From contig NZ_LXET01000070.1 of NCBI RefSeq assembly GCF_001655005.1, forward strand, positions 1 to 48,117: a stretch of DNA of 48,117 nt, written 5' to 3'. Below, piece by piece: positions 47,903 through 48,117 of the stretch. The notes below the pieces were generated by a model. The model saw only the letters and a program-made list of their open reading frames with translations. It was not told the DNA's origin and ran no database searches. This DNA comes from Hafnia paralvei ATCC 29927 (GTDB lineage Bacteria > Pseudomonadota > Gammaproteobacteria > Enterobacterales > Enterobacteriaceae). Made by a program: the position numbers and the translations under genes. How positions within the stretch are numbered: position 1 is the first letter of the stretch; each line of letters opens with the position of its first letter.

Positions 47903-48117
47903 GGTGTTTCCTGCTGATCCGGAGTCAATACGCGGTCTTCTAACTGGTGTTTTTTTTGATGTAGATCAATTCACTATCATTTTGAGTATAGAAGCTTGCA
48001 CCTGTAGGCCGCTCAGCAAAGCTGACCGACCAACACACCGGAAATCACGCCCAAAACGCCCTATGGGGCATTCTGGCCGCTCACCGGTGCTTTCGGGCGC
48101 AAATCAGTAATAGCGTT
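47903..48117. other. Window end: upstream region of the PAS-LuxR gene
   Basis: It contains no gene that I can support. Palindromic GC-rich segments (CCGGTG.., CCCTATGGGGC) occur in the last 100 bases. If the plasmid is circular, the end at 48117 joins position 1 and runs directly into inverted repeat copy A. Confidence 0.5.

Noticed and set aside
1..48117. tRNA, rRNA, antibiotic-resistance genes or integrons
   Set aside because: I found no recognisable tRNA or rRNA sequence, no beta-lactamase, aminoglycoside, sulfonamide or tetracycline gene and no integron integrase or attC array.

Overview
The window reads as a complete or nearly complete conjugative plasmid of an enterobacterium, opened near its replication origin. 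It has one iteron-type initiator and origin, an oriT/relaxase region, two segregation systems, a full VirB/VirD4 type IV secretion system and no chromosomal housekeeping genes. I see no antibiotic-resistance gene, transposase or insertion sequence. The enterobacterial assignment rests on Hha-, DinQ- and MazF/ChpB-like genes and on a backbone recalling the IncN/IncW plasmids pKM101 and R388 (stbABC, CUP-like repeated promoters, nuc, kikA/trbM-like gene, virB1-virB11 order). The relaxase, however, looks MOBP-like rather than the MOBF type of those plasmids. The sequence is AT-rich except for the tyrosine recombinase and the 110-bp terminal inverted repeats.

Layout. 0-3.4 kb: small plus-strand genes behind near-identical promoter/leader modules (CUP-like), probably the leading region. 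3.4-5.9 kb, minus: stbABC plus a membrane protein. 6.0-6.2 kb: ten tandem 11-bp repeats and the likely oriT. 6.2-10.7 kb, plus: MobC-like protein, a 1169-residue relaxase with a second gene embedded in another frame, and the Nuc nuclease. 10.7-13.4 kb, minus: RHH/ParA partition pair, an RHH protein, an ArdR-like protein and a SprT-like metallopeptidase. 13.5-14.0 kb: a DinQ/AgrB-like type I toxin-antisense RNA locus. 14.0-14.9 kb: tyrosine recombinase. 15.1-16.8 kb: a two-gene type II Thoeris-like antiphage system bracketed by identical 16-bp direct repeats. 16.9-19.3 kb, minus: unknown small genes, a TomB-like/Hha pair and a MazEF-type toxin-antitoxin. 19.4-27.1 kb, minus: PcfJ-like protein, topoisomerase III and a large autotransporter adhesin. 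27.2-40.4 kb, minus: TrbM/KikA, VirD4 and VirB11 to VirB1, with VirB7 as a 41-codon gene. 40.4-43.6 kb, minus: small accessory genes, a possibly structured noncoding stretch and an NfeD/SPFH pair. 43.8-46.6 kb: HTH regulator, lipoprotein, Rep_3-type initiator and an iteron origin with two array spacings. 47.2-47.9 kb: PAS-LuxR regulator.

How it fits together. Rep acts on the iterons and StbABC and ParA/RHH stabilise the plasmid. MobC and the relaxase process DNA at about 6.1 kb and VirD4 delivers it to the VirB channel. If transfer proceeds leftward from oriT, stb and then the CUP-like genes enter first. Those genes point toward oriT, the orientation needed for transcription from the incoming single strand. 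Two palindromic operator families (TATATA-N4-TATATA, and a 20-bp palindrome present twice) link this region to the 10.7-14 kb maintenance genes. Thoeris-like, DinQ-like, MazEF-like and Hha/TomB-like modules form a compact accessory block between the partition genes and the transfer region.
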